39,175 bases of DNA from a virus: positions 1-39,175 of the IMG/VR virus record IMGVR_UViG_3300045454_000043; one strand, given 5' to 3'. The position numbers were made by a program, and so were the translations under genes. The notes beneath the pieces are model-generated. The model worked only from the letters and a program-made list of their open reading frames with translations. It made no database searches and was not told where the DNA came from. Position 1 is the first letter of the stretch. The number at the start of each line of letters is the position of its first letter. Below, one piece after another: positions 26,247-34,839 of the stretch.

Positions 26247-28984
26247 GACGACGCGAATCCCCTCTCCGCTTCTCGTCCCCACGCCCGCGCCTGCAATCGC
26301 GGGTCGGTCTGCTCGGTGCGGATGTACTGAATGACCTGCGCAGGCCGCGAAGCCCCCGTCGATGCCCTCGTCGACTGGGCGAGGCCGCCGTCCGCCATGG
26401 GCATGACACCCATCCGACGCATTGCCTCCAGGAGAATCGCCATCGAACGTGCCGATCTGTCGAGCGGGATGTATGCCTCGTCGACGTCTCCACGGTCTCC
26501 GACCACCCGGTAGGTGTTCGGAGAAACCATCTGAGCGATCGAGGGCATCGGATCGAACGCACCCCGAATCCCGCCGGAGGCCATGAACTCGAGGATGTCT
26601 CCGCGAGCCTCGTAGCGAATGGTTGACCCCTCGTTCTGATACGAACGACCGCCATAGGCGTCCACGTACACTGCGATCCGCCGTCCCGTGGCCGACTGAA
26701 TGAATCCCTCGAAGCCGTTGCGAGCGGGCGTGGTGTCGGCGGTGATAATCACCGAACCATCGGGCAGGGTGACGATACGATCCGCGAGAGACTGCACCTT
26801 CGCTTGCTCGTCACGCGCGTTGGAATTGAACGTGGTCGATTGCTGCACGGGGGTCGACAGAACCGTGTCGATCAAGGCCTGCGCCTCTTCCCGAGTCAGC
26901 CCGCTCTGGATCATCTGATCGAGGAGAGCCTGCGTGCCAGCCGCGTACCGATCCCGAAGGTTCTCCTGCGACTCCCCCGCCGCGTCAGCGGCGGACACCT
27001 CGTCGGAAAGGGCCGCGACCGCCGCGCGCACCTGCTCCTCCATCGTCCCTGACTCAGAACCGACCTGACCGATTGACTCCGCCAGACGCAGGGAGGCGTC
27101 GTTCAGGTACCCCATCGCCACGACCGGTTCCCCGAAGTCGTTGAGCCGCGTTCGGGCATCGTCGATAGCCCCGCCCAGGTCCTCACGGATGGTGTCCGCC
27201 GCGAGGTCAGTGACGTCGGAGAAGCCCCGCAACTCGTCCGCCGCTTCCTTCAGGCCGGATGTGTCCTGATTGAATGGCCACGGCAGCTTGCCAAGGATGT
27301 CCGCGACGGAGAAGACGAAGTCCGCCAGCGGGCCGGAAACGAAACCACCCAGCGCCTCGGTGCCAGTAGCTGTCCCCTCCACCAGACTGTCACCGAAGTC
27401 GAGAGCACCGTTGGCGAGATCCAGGAGGAATTGGGTCAGCGGACCACGGTTCTCAGACACGAAGTCGGCGAGCTCCGTGAGGGGCTCCGCGAACGCGGCG
27501 GCCGCGGCGCCCTGAATGCCCTGGAAGGCCACCTCTATGTTGCGTCGCGCCTGCTCGATCTTCGTCGCGTCGTTGTTGGCGAGGGTGTCGAACATGCGCT
27601 GCGCAGCGCCCTCAACCCCGTTGAGCTCGTCGACCGCGGTCGTCAGATCCATAGCATTCAGCGCGGCGGCCATGTCTTCCGCCTGCGTGCCGAAGATGGT
27701 CATCGCCGCTGCGCTTCGCTCCGCTGGATCCTCGATTGCGCGGATTTTGTCGAGCGTCTCGTCGAGCGCGGCCGCCGCATCCGGGCCGCCCGCCGCGATC
27801 CGTCCGGAGAGCTCCTCCCAGGAGAATCCGATCTCGTTGAACGCCTCCGCGTAGGCGGGGTCGGTTGCGCGGATCGCGAATTCCTTGAGCGCATCGGCGG
27901 CGATGTCGCTGTCGCGGGCGCCGGCGCGCAGCGCCTGGTTCAGTAGACCGAGGGACTGAGGACCGTCGATGCCGAGCTTCCGGAACTGGGTCGAGTACTC
28001 GTTGTACGTATCGAGGAGGTCCTCGCCGATGTTCACACCCTCGCGGGCGCCGGTGGCGAGGATGTCGAAGGCCTCGTCGGCGCTGCGTGCGAGACCTGTG
28101 CGGAGCAGCTGCGTCACGGCGCGGGCGACCGGCTGCACCTCCTCGCCGAGGACGTCCGCGATCCCAGAAAGGCCTTGGACGATACGCTGTGAGTCGCGGG
28201 AGGTCGAGGCCTCATCGAGGAGGCCGGACTGGAGCGCGATCCGCGCAGTGTCCATGTTTGCGGCGATCGACTGCCCGAAGACGTTCGCGTACGCTTCGCC
28301 CGCGCCCCGACCGATACGCTGCGCGGCCGCCTCGTCCAGACCGGTCAGTGCTCCGAGGCGGTCGAATCCAACCTCCACCTGCAGGCCGTCTTCGATGCCC
28401 CTCGCCAGCGCCTTGCCGGCCACGATCCCTACACCGACGATCGCACCAGCGATCGGGAGCGCCGCGAGGGACGCCATGATGCCGCTCTCAACCTCAGCCC
28501 CGGCGTCCTCACCCGCCTGCTTGCCGCCGGTGCGCGCCTGGCGCCGCAGCTCGTCAAGCTCAGCGACCGCCTGCGACGCATCAGCGTCCACCTCGATCGT
28601 GGCTCGCACTGACCGCAGTCCCTCGAGGTTTCGCTGCACCTTCTGCAGCTGCGCCTCCGCGCGCTTGATGTCCGCGCCGACCTCGAGAGTCGGTTCGACT
28701 GTGCGGAGGTAGTCGAGGCGCTCGACCACTCGAGTCAGCTGAGACTCGGCCCGCTCGATGTTCGCATCGATCGTCGCGGCCGTCTTGGCCTTCCGAATCC
28801 GCTCCGCGCCGTTCTCCACCTGCATCAGACCGGCGAGCGCGGGGGCGACCTTCGCGTCGACCTTGGCGGTGATCGGGTTCTTCTCTATCCGCTGCCCGGT
28901 GGACTTGATGTCCTTCTCGGCCTTTTCGACCGGCTGTGTGTTGGCGGTGAACAGGGTCTCGATCTCTGCGGCGCGTAGGGCCAT
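26243..28984 (-). CDS. Tape measure protein (913 aa)
   Basis: ATG 28984 overlaps the chaperone stop (TGATG). The N-terminal 160 residues are helical with a repeated pattern (ERAESQLTRVVERLDYLRTV and KRAEAQLQKVQRNLEGLRSV). A glycine-rich membrane-like stretch follows (about 168-195: LAALPIAGAIVGVGIVAGKA). The TP901-1/lambda-type tape-measure core (about 200-450, with ERSAAAMTIFGTQAEDMAAA) leads to a long helical C-terminus. It sets tail length and is threaded into the host with DNA. Being the largest gene, flanked by chaperones and distal tail genes, it is secure. The length implies a siphovirus tail of roughly 130-140 nm by the usual 0.15 nm per residue rule. Confidence 0.93.
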   Translation of the reverse strand: MALRAAEIETLFTANTQPVEKAEKDIKSTGQRIEKNPITAKVDAKVAPALAGLMQVENGAERIRKAKTAATIDANIERAESQLTRVVERLDYLRTVEPTLEVGADIKRAEAQLQKVQRNLEGLRSVRATIEVDADASQAVAELDELRRQARTGGKQAGEDAGAEVESGIMASLAALPIAGAIVGVGIVAGKALARGIEDGLQVEVGFDRLGALTGLDEAAAQRIGRGAGEAYANVFGQSIAANMDTARIALQSGLLDEASTSRDSQRIVQGLSGIADVLGEEVQPVARAVTQLLRTGLARSADEAFDILATGAREGVNIGEDLLDTYNEYSTQFRKLGIDGPQSLGLLNQALRAGARDSDIAADALKEFAIRATDPAYAEAFNEIGFSWEELSGRIAAGGPDAAAALDETLDKIRAIEDPAERSAAAMTIFGTQAEDMAAALNAMDLTTAVDELNGVEGAAQRMFDTLANNDATKIEQARRNIEVAFQGIQGAAAAAFAEPLTELADFVSENRGPLTQFLLDLANGALDFGDSLVEGTATGTEALGGFVSGPLADFVFSVADILGKLPWPFNQDTSGLKEAADELRGFSDVTDLAADTIREDLGGAIDDARTRLNDFGEPVVAMGYLNDASLRLAESIGQVGSESGTMEEQVRAAVAALSDEVSAADAAGESQENLRDRYAAGTQALLDQMIQSGLTREEAQALIDTVLSTPVQQSTTFNSNARDEQAKVQSLADRIVTLPDGSVIITADTTPARNGFEGFIQSATGRRIAVYVDAYGGRSYQNEGSTIRYEARGDILEFMASGGIRGAFDPMPSIAQMVSPNTYRVVGDRGDVDEAYIPLDRSARSMAILLEAMRRMGVMPMADGGLAQSTRASTGASRPAQVIQYIRTEQTDPRLQARAWGREAERGFASS

Positions 28985-29735
28985 CAGCTACCTGCCCTTC
29001 GTGTCAGCGCCGCTCTGAGTCGTGACTCGGGGCGGTCGAGGAGTCCGTACAGCGCGGTGCGTACGCCCGGCCAAGGGCGGGCCAGCACCGCGGGGTCGTA
29101 GAGGTCGAGACGGTAGATCGCGAGCATGTCGTCGATGACGAGGCGCCAGTTGGTGAGGATGCCAAGAAGTGACCCATCGACGATGACCGCGCCAGGAAGG
29201 AGCGGACTCTCTACGTGCTGGGCTTCGCGCGGGATCTGCCGGTAGTCCCGGAAGATCGGGACGCCGTTCTCGTCGTAGCTGACGGGATCGCCGATGCCGT
29301 ACTGCGCCCAGTCTTCGGCGGTCCACTCCTCGATCCTTTTGGGCGGGCATCGCCGCCCTCTCGGGTTTTCTCGCTGGTGCGAGCTGCAGAGTGCTCGCCC
29401 CACAGCTGCACCGCGACGACGTCGGCGTACTCACGGGATCGCGCCCAGAACAGCGTGGCGTATACGCCCATGCGCCCAAGGGTCCACGGGTCTACTCCCG
29501 CCTCGACGAGCTCGGCGTAGGTCGACCCGAGGGCAGGGTGGCCGTCCTCCGGGAGACCCTCGAGGAGTTCGTTGATCTCGGACGGCATGGCGTCAGCGCC
29601 GACCTCGAATCGCAGCGCCAACGCCATGACCATTCGGGCGTCGGCGACGCTGGGCGGGCGCACCGCGAAGGTGCGCCCGCGCCAGGGTAGTTCGAGGTCC
29701 GGCTTCACCCAGTTGGCGAAGTCGACCGCTGTCAC
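28984..29735 (-). CDS. Tail assembly chaperone, frameshifted long form (250 aa)
   Basis: The shared part starts at GTG 29735. Ribosomes slipping -1 at the CCCAAAA heptamer (29343-29337) leave the first frame and continue into a frame that reads PKRIEEWTAEDWAQYGIGD and ends at 28984. This corresponds to the GT protein of lambda, which binds the tape measure while the tube polymerises on it. The second frame has no ribosome site and starts only at a poor internal GTG, so it needs the shift. Length and position are typical. Confidence 0.85.
29211..29735 (-). CDS. Tail assembly chaperone, short form (174 aa)
   Basis: GTG 29735 overlaps the major-tail stop (GTGA). The body (DFANWVKPDLELPWRGRTFA, then MVMALALRFEVGADAMPSEI, then YAELVEAGVDPWTLGRMGVY) is the typical G-like helical chaperone. 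After the slippery site the unshifted frame continues as Ser/Thr/Arg-rich sequence to a stop at 29211. The functional core is therefore residues 1 to about 132. Confidence 0.82.
   Translation of the reverse strand: MTAVDFANWVKPDLELPWRGRTFAVRPPSVADARMVMALALRFEVGADAMPSEINELLEGLPEDGHPALGSTYAELVEAGVDPWTLGRMGVYATLFWARSREYADVVAVQLWGEHSAARTSEKTREGGDARPKGSRSGPPKTGRSTASAIPSATTRTASRSSGTTGRSRAKPST
29337..29343 (-). other. Slippery heptamer for -1 frameshift
   Basis: On the minus strand C CCA AAA is in the phase needed for tandem slippage to CCC AAA. The downstream codons in the new frame (AGG ATC GAG GAG TGG) give a sensible protein. It is the classical site class of tail-chaperone genes. Confidence 0.85.
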
Positions 29736-30247
29736 GGAGTGGGACCGGTGTAGGGGTTCGCGATCTCCGTGTACGGGCCGACACCGGTGAGGGTCCACGC
29801 CCACACCTCGATGGACCCGTCAGGGCCGGTGTTGGAGCGGGTGTACGCCACGGTCGCGATGCCCTGGCCGGCGTCGGTCGGGTTCGGCTCGCCCGACTCC
29901 GGCTTGTGGTACCAGCGCACCTCGACCTGCGCGTCCGCGCCCTTCGCGGTGGGGAGCGTCGCCTGGCGCAGCGCCTCGATCTCCTCGAGGTACGCGCCGG
30001 TGGTGGCGTCACGGTTGATCTGCGAGGAGAACGCCAGCGCCCACGACCAGCCCGTCACCGACTGGTTCTGCGCGCCGAGGTCGTCGTACGTCTGCGCGTC
30101 GGTGGTGACCGGGGTCGGGGTGAAGTTGAAGTTGAAGATGCGACGGAACGGCTGCCAGTCCGGCGTCTCGCTGGTGCCGACGTTGACGTCGAGTCCGTAC
30201 TCGTAGGACTTGCCGAGCGTGGTGCCGGCGGGAAGGGGGGTGCTCAT
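29732..30247 (-). CDS. Major tail protein (171 aa)
   Basis: ATG 30247 follows GGAGG. It is a compact beta-sandwich pattern (YEYGLDVNVG, then FRRIFNFNFTPTPVTTDAQ, then VEVRWYHKPES and IEVWAWTLTG), in the size range of siphovirus tube proteins. It directly precedes the chaperone pair, the fixed position of the tube gene. It polymerises in hexameric rings around the tape measure. Confidence 0.82.
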   Translation of the reverse strand: MSTPLPAGTTLGKSYEYGLDVNVGTSETPDWQPFRRIFNFNFTPTPVTTDAQTYDDLGAQNQSVTGWSWALAFSSQINRDATTGAYLEEIEALRQATLPTAKGADAQVEVRWYHKPESGEPNPTDAGQGIATVAYTRSNTGPDGSIEVWAWTLTGVGPYTEIANPYTGPTP

Positions 30248-30250
30248 GGC

Positions 30251-30460
30251 TCATGCCTCCAGGAAGGGGTCTGACTGATCGATCGGTGCCGCCGTCACAG
30301 CGGCGAGGATGTCGGCCTTGAGGGTCGCTTCCCCCAGGTCGATGCGGTTGTCGTCCGCGTAGGTGCGCAGGCGCTCGACCGTCCACGACTCAGAGGGGAA
30401 CTCTTCGGTGTCGCGGGGCGGGCGCATCCCGGCCTGGCGGTAGCGGTCAGCGGTGCTCAT
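30251..30460 (-). CDS. Small HeH/LEM-like protein (69 aa)
   Basis: ATG 30460 overlaps the previous stop (ATGA). Residues 25-57 (WTVERLRTYADDNRIDLG, then ATLKADILAAV) look like a HeH/LEM or SAP-type helix-extended-helix, common in small phage structural proteins next to tube or capsid genes. It is perhaps DNA or protein binding in the virion neck. Confidence 0.6.
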   Translation of the reverse strand: MSTADRYRQAGMRPPRDTEEFPSESWTVERLRTYADDNRIDLGEATLKADILAAVTAAPIDQSDPFLEA

Positions 30461-30894
30461 GTCGTCGATGCCTCCGGGTTGTCGAGGGTGATGAGGTAGT
30501 TGTCGGCTCGCTCTTCGCGGCCGTTGCCGTCCGCCCCGAGGGGCGACATGGAGAGCCGCTCGGCGCCGCTGATGCCGTGGACTCGGGAGAGCCCCTGAAG
30601 TCGCGCGAACGATCGGGCGGCGAGCGCGTCGGCGCCGTCGGGACGGCGGGGGGCGCCGCGGTGGTAGAGCTGTACGCGCCGCCAGTTCAGATGCCGGCGG
30701 CGGTCGTCGTCGGTCATGTACACGCGGACGGCGACACCCTGGTCGGGGCTGTCGTGGAGACGCCCGTATGCGACCGCGACCTCGTCGAGGTCGTAGGTGT
30801 GCTCGTCGGCGTCGGCCCACACCCACCCGTCGATCTCGCCGAGCAGCGAGCAGATGGTCTTGGTGAGGGTGACGTCGTCCATCGAGTCAGCCAC
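30457..30894 (-). CDS. Tail terminator/completion protein (145 aa)
   Basis: GTG 30894 follows GGAGG at 7 bases and overlaps the previous stop. Its alpha/beta pattern (TKTICSLLGEIDGWVWADAD, then VAVRVYMTDDD, then NYLITLDNP) and place between the gp10-like connector and the tube protein fit a tail terminator, the ring that ends the tube and joins it to the head. Confidence 0.65.
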   Translation of the reverse strand: MADSMDDVTLTKTICSLLGEIDGWVWADADEHTYDLDEVAVAYGRLHDSPDQGVAVRVYMTDDDRRRHLNWRRVQLYHRGAPRRPDGADALAARSFARLQGLSRVHGISGAERLSMSPLGADGNGREERADNYLITLDNPEASTT

Positions 30895-31207
30895 CGAGCG
30901 CCTCCCGGAGGTGACGGGCTTGGATGCCCTCGACGTCGACCTCAGCGGCGGCCGTCTCGAGGAACTTCGGCTGGCCGCCGCCGTCGTGGCGCCACTCGAG
31001 CTTCTCGTGCTGTAGACGCGAGACGATCGAGGTGAACCCCACTTGCGTGGTCAGGTCCTCGGTCGCGGTGAAACCGGACTTGTCGGAATCGCCGGTGTCG
31101 GTGGGGCTGAGCTCGCGTGCTCGCTTGAGCACGGTGCGGCCGATTTCTCGGTTCGCGTCCTGGGCGGCCTTCTCGACGGCGGTGAGGATCGGGAAGTACA
31201 TCTTCAC
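30887..31207 (-). CDS. HK97 gp10-like neck protein (106 aa)
   Basis: GTG 31207 follows GGAG; ATG 31201 is also possible. A helix at the start (VEKAAQDANREIGRTVLKRA) is followed by SPTDTGDSDKSGF and a strand-rich end, the usual pattern of the HK97 gp10 family. These proteins help complete the tail or the head-tail joint. Confidence 0.7.
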   Translation of the reverse strand: MKMYFPILTAVEKAAQDANREIGRTVLKRARELSPTDTGDSDKSGFTATEDLTTQVGFTSIVSRLQHEKLEWRHDGGGQPKFLETAAAEVDVEGIQARHLREALGG

Positions 31208-31221
31208 GATCGCGCTCCTTC

Positions 31222-31548
31222 CTACTCGAGCGAGAGCACCAGGAACGACGGCAGCGGCGGCACGTTGACCTCGTTGGCGATCGTGATCACGGCCGCCTCT
31301 CGCTGACGCGGGGTGCTCGGCCAGACGGTCACGAGTGAGCCGAGCGTCACGGCCGTGTCGGCCGGCACGGTCACCCGCGTGGAGGAGACGACCTCCTGAC
31401 CGGCGGCGTTGCGCACAAGCTTCTGCTCGTCGATCACCTCAGCGATCGACGGCTGCGGCTCGTCGAAGGATTCCCCCATGCCCCCGCGGCCGCGCAGTCG
31501 GCGGATCGAGACGTCGTGAGGGAAGAAGAACGCGACCGGCCAGCTCAC
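31222..31548 (-). CDS. Head closure/stopper protein (108 aa)
   Basis: GTG 31548 overlaps the previous stop (GTGA). It is a small beta-barrel-like protein (DVSIRRLRGRG, then STRVTVPADTAVTLGSLVTV, then REAAVITIANEV), fitting the SPP1 gp16-like stopper that closes the portal channel after packaging. Called by position and strand pattern. Confidence 0.62.
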   Translation of the reverse strand: MSWPVAFFFPHDVSIRRLRGRGGMGESFDEPQPSIAEVIDEQKLVRNAAGQEVVSSTRVTVPADTAVTLGSLVTVWPSTPRQREAAVITIANEVNVPPLPSFLVLSLE

Positions 31549-31913
31549 GGGTATGTCTCCTTCGGCCACAGCCGGTCGACGATACTGATCTCCGGGAACG
31601 AGCCCCGCGGCAGCGCCGGCGAGCGCCCAGCGCCGCACAGCGCCCGCAGCGATTGGACGTCATCCGCCGAGAACGCCGAGGCCACGTCGTCGAGGGTGAT
31701 AGATGTGCCGTTGCGGCTCATCTGCTTCACCCGCCGAGATCCCGGCTCGGGCATCTCCGCGATGACCCCTTTGAGGATGGCCACCGCGGTCTTGTAGTGC
31801 GGCGAGCCGTATTCGATCGAGTCGATGCAGGGGGCGATGACGCGAGCTCGAGCGAGCACCCGCAACGCGAGGTCTTCCTCGACGCCCGGGAAGTCTGCCT
31901 CTGAGATCGCCAT
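31545..31913 (-). CDS. Head-tail adaptor (122 aa)
   Basis: ATG 31913 is preferred over 31916 for spacing to AGGGGG. It is all-helical (DLALRVLARARVIAPCIDSI, then YKTAVAILKGVIAEM), ending in a loop and PKETYP tail, like gp6/gp15-type adaptors that dock on the portal. Gene order capsid, small protein, adaptor, stopper is standard. Confidence 0.65.
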   Translation of the reverse strand: MAISEADFPGVEEDLALRVLARARVIAPCIDSIEYGSPHYKTAVAILKGVIAEMPEPGSRRVKQMSRNGTSITLDDVASAFSADDVQSLRALCGAGRSPALPRGSFPEISIVDRLWPKETYP

Positions 31914-31929
31914 CATCGCCCCCTTCGTG

Positions 31930-32277
31930 TCACGACTGCTTCTCGTCGTCGGCAACCAGCGCCGCGACGATCTCCGGTCGATTGCCCGGCTCGGCGGGGA
32001 CGATCTTCGCGTCGTCCTCGCGACCCTCGTTCCGCTTGTCCAGCTCGGCCTTCAGGTCCGCGACGGAGACACCCTTGTAGGGCTCCGGGGCGGCCTTGGA
32101 GTTGCTGGCCTTCGGGGCCTTGCGCTCCTCGATCAGGCCGATCGCGAGAGCGTGATCGACGCTCTCCTTGGTGAACCCGCTGCCGTCGATCACCGCACCC
32201 CGGTAGAGGTACTGCGACGAGTTAGTGGGCGTGCGGAGCACGACGGCCCCGCCGGTCACTTCGTACGATGCGCTCAT
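31930..32277 (-). CDS. Hypothetical head-region protein (115 aa)
   Basis: ATG 32277 follows GAGGCG. The N-terminal part is beta-like (YEVTGGAVVLRTPTN, then YLYRGAVIDG). The C-terminal 50 residues contain a HeH/SAP-like helix (GVSVADLKAELDKRNEGRED). Such proteins often follow the capsid gene; a head-completion or fibre role is possible. Confidence 0.6.
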   Translation of the reverse strand: MSASYEVTGGAVVLRTPTNSSQYLYRGAVIDGSGFTKESVDHALAIGLIEERKAPKASNSKAAPEPYKGVSVADLKAELDKRNEGREDDAKIVPAEPGNRPEIVAALVADDEKQS

Positions 32278-32288
32278 CGGTCAGCGCC

Positions 32289-33215
32289 TCACAGTCCCGT
32301 GCCGGTGATCTGCACGCCGGCGAGCGGCTCGAGGACGACCGGGACCGTGACGCGGCGAGCGCGCACCGTCCACTTGTCGGCGCCGGTGACGCGCTCGGAC
32401 TGGCCCTCGACCCCGGAGTTGCCGTAGGTCGCCCAGTCCGGCGAGTTGAGTCGCTGGTCGGCCATGCCGCCGAGCTGCTCGCGGTCGACGAGGAGCGGGT
32501 TCGCGCCGGTGTAGTGCGGCGTGGTCACCCAGTTGAACCCGTACAGGTCCAGCGGAATGGAGCCGGTGATCGCCGGGTTGCCGGCCGCCTCACGCGGCAG
32601 CGCGCCGTCGTTGATGAACATGCCGACGAGCGTGGCGAAGTCGTCGCCGCTGAGCACGACCGTGTCGAGGTCGATTCCGAGACCGAGATCCGCGCGCTGG
32701 GTGCGGATGGCCTGCAGCGCCCGGACGACGTCGCCGGCCGAGTCCCACGCGCCACCGGGCGACGCGAACGTCGAGGTGACGACGCTGGAGATCACGGCCA
32801 TGGCGACGGTGTCGACGTCGCGGATGACGGTGTTCGCCAGCTTCAGCAGGGCGCGGACGAGGACGCTTCCGCCGCGCTCCGCCAGCTTCTCGTCGGTGAC
32901 GTCCGTGCCGAGGCCGCGCTTAACGGCGCGAGCCGCCTCGAGCACTCCCTCGGGGAGGACGACCTTGGGGTAGCTGGCGGCGGGGGCGACGAGCTCGGAG
33001 TTCGCCGGCGCGAACGTCTGCTCCCCTGTCTCGTAGAAGACACCGCCTGCGGACGCGTCGAGACGGTCTGCGAGGAGGTAGTCGGCGATGAACCGCATCT
33101 GCGTGATGTCGGCGAGACGCCGCGCGATGATGCGGTTGCTGCCAAGCGCGAGTCGCGCCTGTTCGGCAGTGAGCGTGCCCGACGGGTGTGCAGTCGGGTA
33201 GGTGTAGGAAGCCAT
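32289..33215 (-). CDS. Major capsid protein, HK97 fold (308 aa)
   Basis: ATG 33215 follows AAAGGAG. N-terminal arm, then P-domain-like helix (AAASYPKVVLPEGVLEAARA, then DEKLAERGGSVLVRALLKLA), then the A-domain (DLDTVVLSGDDFATLVGMF) and the C-terminal strand (RRVTVPVVLEPLAGVQI). No N-terminal delta domain is visible, in line with separate scaffold in the upstream gene. It follows the protease and decoration genes in the usual order. Forms the icosahedral shell. Confidence 0.85.
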   Translation of the reverse strand: MASYTYPTAHPSGTLTAEQARLALGSNRIIARRLADITQMRFIADYLLADRLDASAGGVFYETGEQTFAPANSELVAPAASYPKVVLPEGVLEAARAVKRGLGTDVTDEKLAERGGSVLVRALLKLANTVIRDVDTVAMAVISSVVTSTFASPGGAWDSAGDVVRALQAIRTQRADLGLGIDLDTVVLSGDDFATLVGMFINDGALPREAAGNPAITGSIPLDLYGFNWVTTPHYTGANPLLVDREQLGGMADQRLNSPDWATYGNSGVEGQSERVTGADKWTVRARRVTVPVVLEPLAGVQITGTGL

Positions 33216-33229
33216 TCCGAGGTCTCCTT

Positions 33230-33592
33230 TCAGCAGACGGCTTCGATGATGTCGCCGTCGGCGGCAGCCGCGGTGAGCGCGACGGCGAACCGGTTGGTTC
33301 CCGCGTCGTCGACCTTCCCGCCGGCGAGCGTGCCGATCGAGGCGCCAGCCGCGATCGCCGCACCGGCGGTGAGCTTGTGGACGGCACCCTTGAGGGGGTA
33401 CACGGTGACCCGGTCCCCGGAGGCCGCGTCGAAGCCGGCGACGCCCACGAGGGTCGTCGCAGCCGCGTCGGCGCCGGCGTGCGCGACGGTTCCGGCGCCG
33501 GAGACGGTGAGCACGCGCCCACCGGTCACGGCCGCCGAGGTGACCGCCGTGAAGGGCTCGCCGCTGTCGAACTTGGGCAGGTAGTCGGCCAT
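33230..33592 (-). CDS. Head decoration protein, DUF2190-like (120 aa)
   Basis: ATG 33592 overlaps the protease stop (TGATG). Gly/Ala-rich beta pattern (GGRVLTVSGAGTVAHAGADA, then LVGVAGFDAASGDRVTVYPL) typical of DUF2190 or lambda-gpD-like stabilisers that bind the outside of the expanded capsid. Placement between protease/scaffold and capsid genes agrees. Confidence 0.75.
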   Translation of the reverse strand: MADYLPKFDSGEPFTAVTSAAVTGGRVLTVSGAGTVAHAGADAAATTLVGVAGFDAASGDRVTVYPLKGAVHKLTAGAAIAAGASIGTLAGGKVDDAGTNRFAVALTAAAADGDIIEAVC

Positions 33593-34053
33593 CAGGCCAC
33601 CTCCTCGTCAGATCCGAAGACCTCGTTGTACAGCGCGTCCTCCGCGCTGGTGAGCGAGTCCGAGTGACCGATCTCGCGGACGGGGGTCGCGGTGTTGGCC
33701 GCGAGTCCGTTGAGGAGGGCAGTGGTGCCTTCCTCGTTCACGTCGAGCTGCTCGCGCCAGGTGGGCGCGGAGTTCGACGTGATGCGGCCGTCCCGGAGCG
33801 CCGCGTCGATGATCGCGTCGCGACGGGTGCGCTCCTGCTCGGCGCGCGCTTCGGCGCCGGCTCGGGCGTTGGCCTGCAGCTCCTCGAGCACGGTCGCGTC
33901 GATCGCGACGGTGCCGGCGGGGAGCGCCGCGACCGGGGTGTTGTCGGCCTGCTCGTCGAGCGCTTCGTCGAGTGCGGCGAGAACCGCCTCCTCCGAAGCC
34001 TCGGCCGTGACGCCGAGCCGCTCGCGAACGCCAGCCAGGAATGTATCGCTCAT
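33592..34053 (-). CDS. Nested scaffold protein from internal start (153 aa)
   Basis: An in-frame ATG at 34053 lies six bases after GGAGGGG, a much better ribosome site than chance would give inside a gene. It begins exactly at the scaffold domain (MSDTFLAGVRERLGV). Lambda Nu3 is made the same way inside gene C, so a separate scaffold product is expected here. Confidence 0.7.
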   Translation of the reverse strand: MSDTFLAGVRERLGVTAEASEEAVLAALDEALDEQADNTPVAALPAGTVAIDATVLEELQANARAGAEARAEQERTRRDAIIDAALRDGRITSNSAPTWREQLDVNEEGTTALLNGLAANTATPVREIGHSDSLTSAEDALYNEVFGSDEEVA

Positions 34054-34839
34054 GTTGAGCCCCTCCGTGGTGGTGGTGGTACCCGGCTCGGTCGAGTCCG
34101 GGGGCATGGAAGCGGCGTAGGTGCCGCGGCCGCGCGCCGCTGGGCGCAGCAGGATGAGGTTGTCGACGTCCTCGTTGGTGTCGTCGTCGATCTCGACGAC
34201 CTCGGCGCCGACCGTCTCCGTCTCGCCGGCGTCCGGGATCACGGCGGTGCGGTCGGCGAGACCCGCCTCCACCGCCTCCTTGGCGGAGAACCAGGTCTCC
34301 TCGGCGAGTAGCCGGGGCCAGTCCTTCTCGCCGGCCTTGTCGCGGTAAATGTCGATTAGCGAGGACTCGATCGAGTCGAGCACGCCGGCCTCGTGGCGCA
34401 GGCCGTCGGCGTCGCCCCACATGATGACCGACGGCTTGTGGATCATCATCTGCGTGCCCGGCGACATGACGGTCTCGTCCGCGCCGGCCGCGATCACGGA
34501 CGCGGCCGACGCGGCGAGGCCGTCGACGACCGCGGTGACCCGCGCCTTGTGCGCACGGAGCATGTTGAGGATGGAGACGCCCTCGAACACTTCACCGCCG
34601 GGCGAGTTGATGCGGAGGATGATCTGCTCGACCGAGTCGGGCAGGGCGTCCAGCACAGCGCCGACCTCCTTGGTGTTGATCCCCCACCAGCCACCCCAGG
34701 AGTCGATGGGCCCGTACAGCCGGATGGTGGCAACGGTTCCCTCTCCCGACGGGGCGGGCGCGGTCACGGCGTTGAAGAACTCTGCCTTGGACTTTGGGAC
34801 GGGGGTGCTACCCCAGTAGCGGTTCGGGTTGCGGCTCAT
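33592..34839 (-). CDS. ClpP-like head maturation protease with scaffold domain (415 aa)
   Basis: ATG 34839 overlaps the portal stop (ATGA). Residues 34-205 are a Clp/S14-type serine protease: RINSPGGEVFEG, catalytic S111 in GLAASAAS and H134 in MMIHKPS. Residues 206-260 are a flexible, acidic then Thr-rich linker. Residues 263-415 are a helical scaffold-like domain (ERLGVTAEASEEAVLAALDE, then ELQANARAGAEARAEQERTR). The protease cleaves scaffold during shell maturation. The fusion resembles lambda C, with a nested scaffold gene at its end. Confidence 0.88.
   Translation of the reverse strand: MSRNPNRYWGSTPVPKSKAEFFNAVTAPAPSGEGTVATIRLYGPIDSWGGWWGINTKEVGAVLDALPDSVEQIILRINSPGGEVFEGVSILNMLRAHKARVTAVVDGLAASAASVIAAGADETVMSPGTQMMIHKPSVIMWGDADGLRHEAGVLDSIESSLIDIYRDKAGEKDWPRLLAEETWFSAKEAVEAGLADRTAVIPDAGETETVGAEVVEIDDDTNEDVDNLILLRPAARGRGTYAASMPPDSTEPGTTTTTEGLNMSDTFLAGVRERLGVTAEASEEAVLAALDEALDEQADNTPVAALPAGTVAIDATVLEELQANARAGAEARAEQERTRRDAIIDAALRDGRITSNSAPTWREQLDVNEEGTTALLNGLAANTATPVREIGHSDSLTSAEDALYNEVFGSDEEVA

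Noticed and set aside
32268-33584. 438-codon plus-strand frame opposite the capsid gene
   Set aside because: Composition is arginine/glycine shadow sequence; the minus strand encodes capsid and decoration proteins with ribosome sites.
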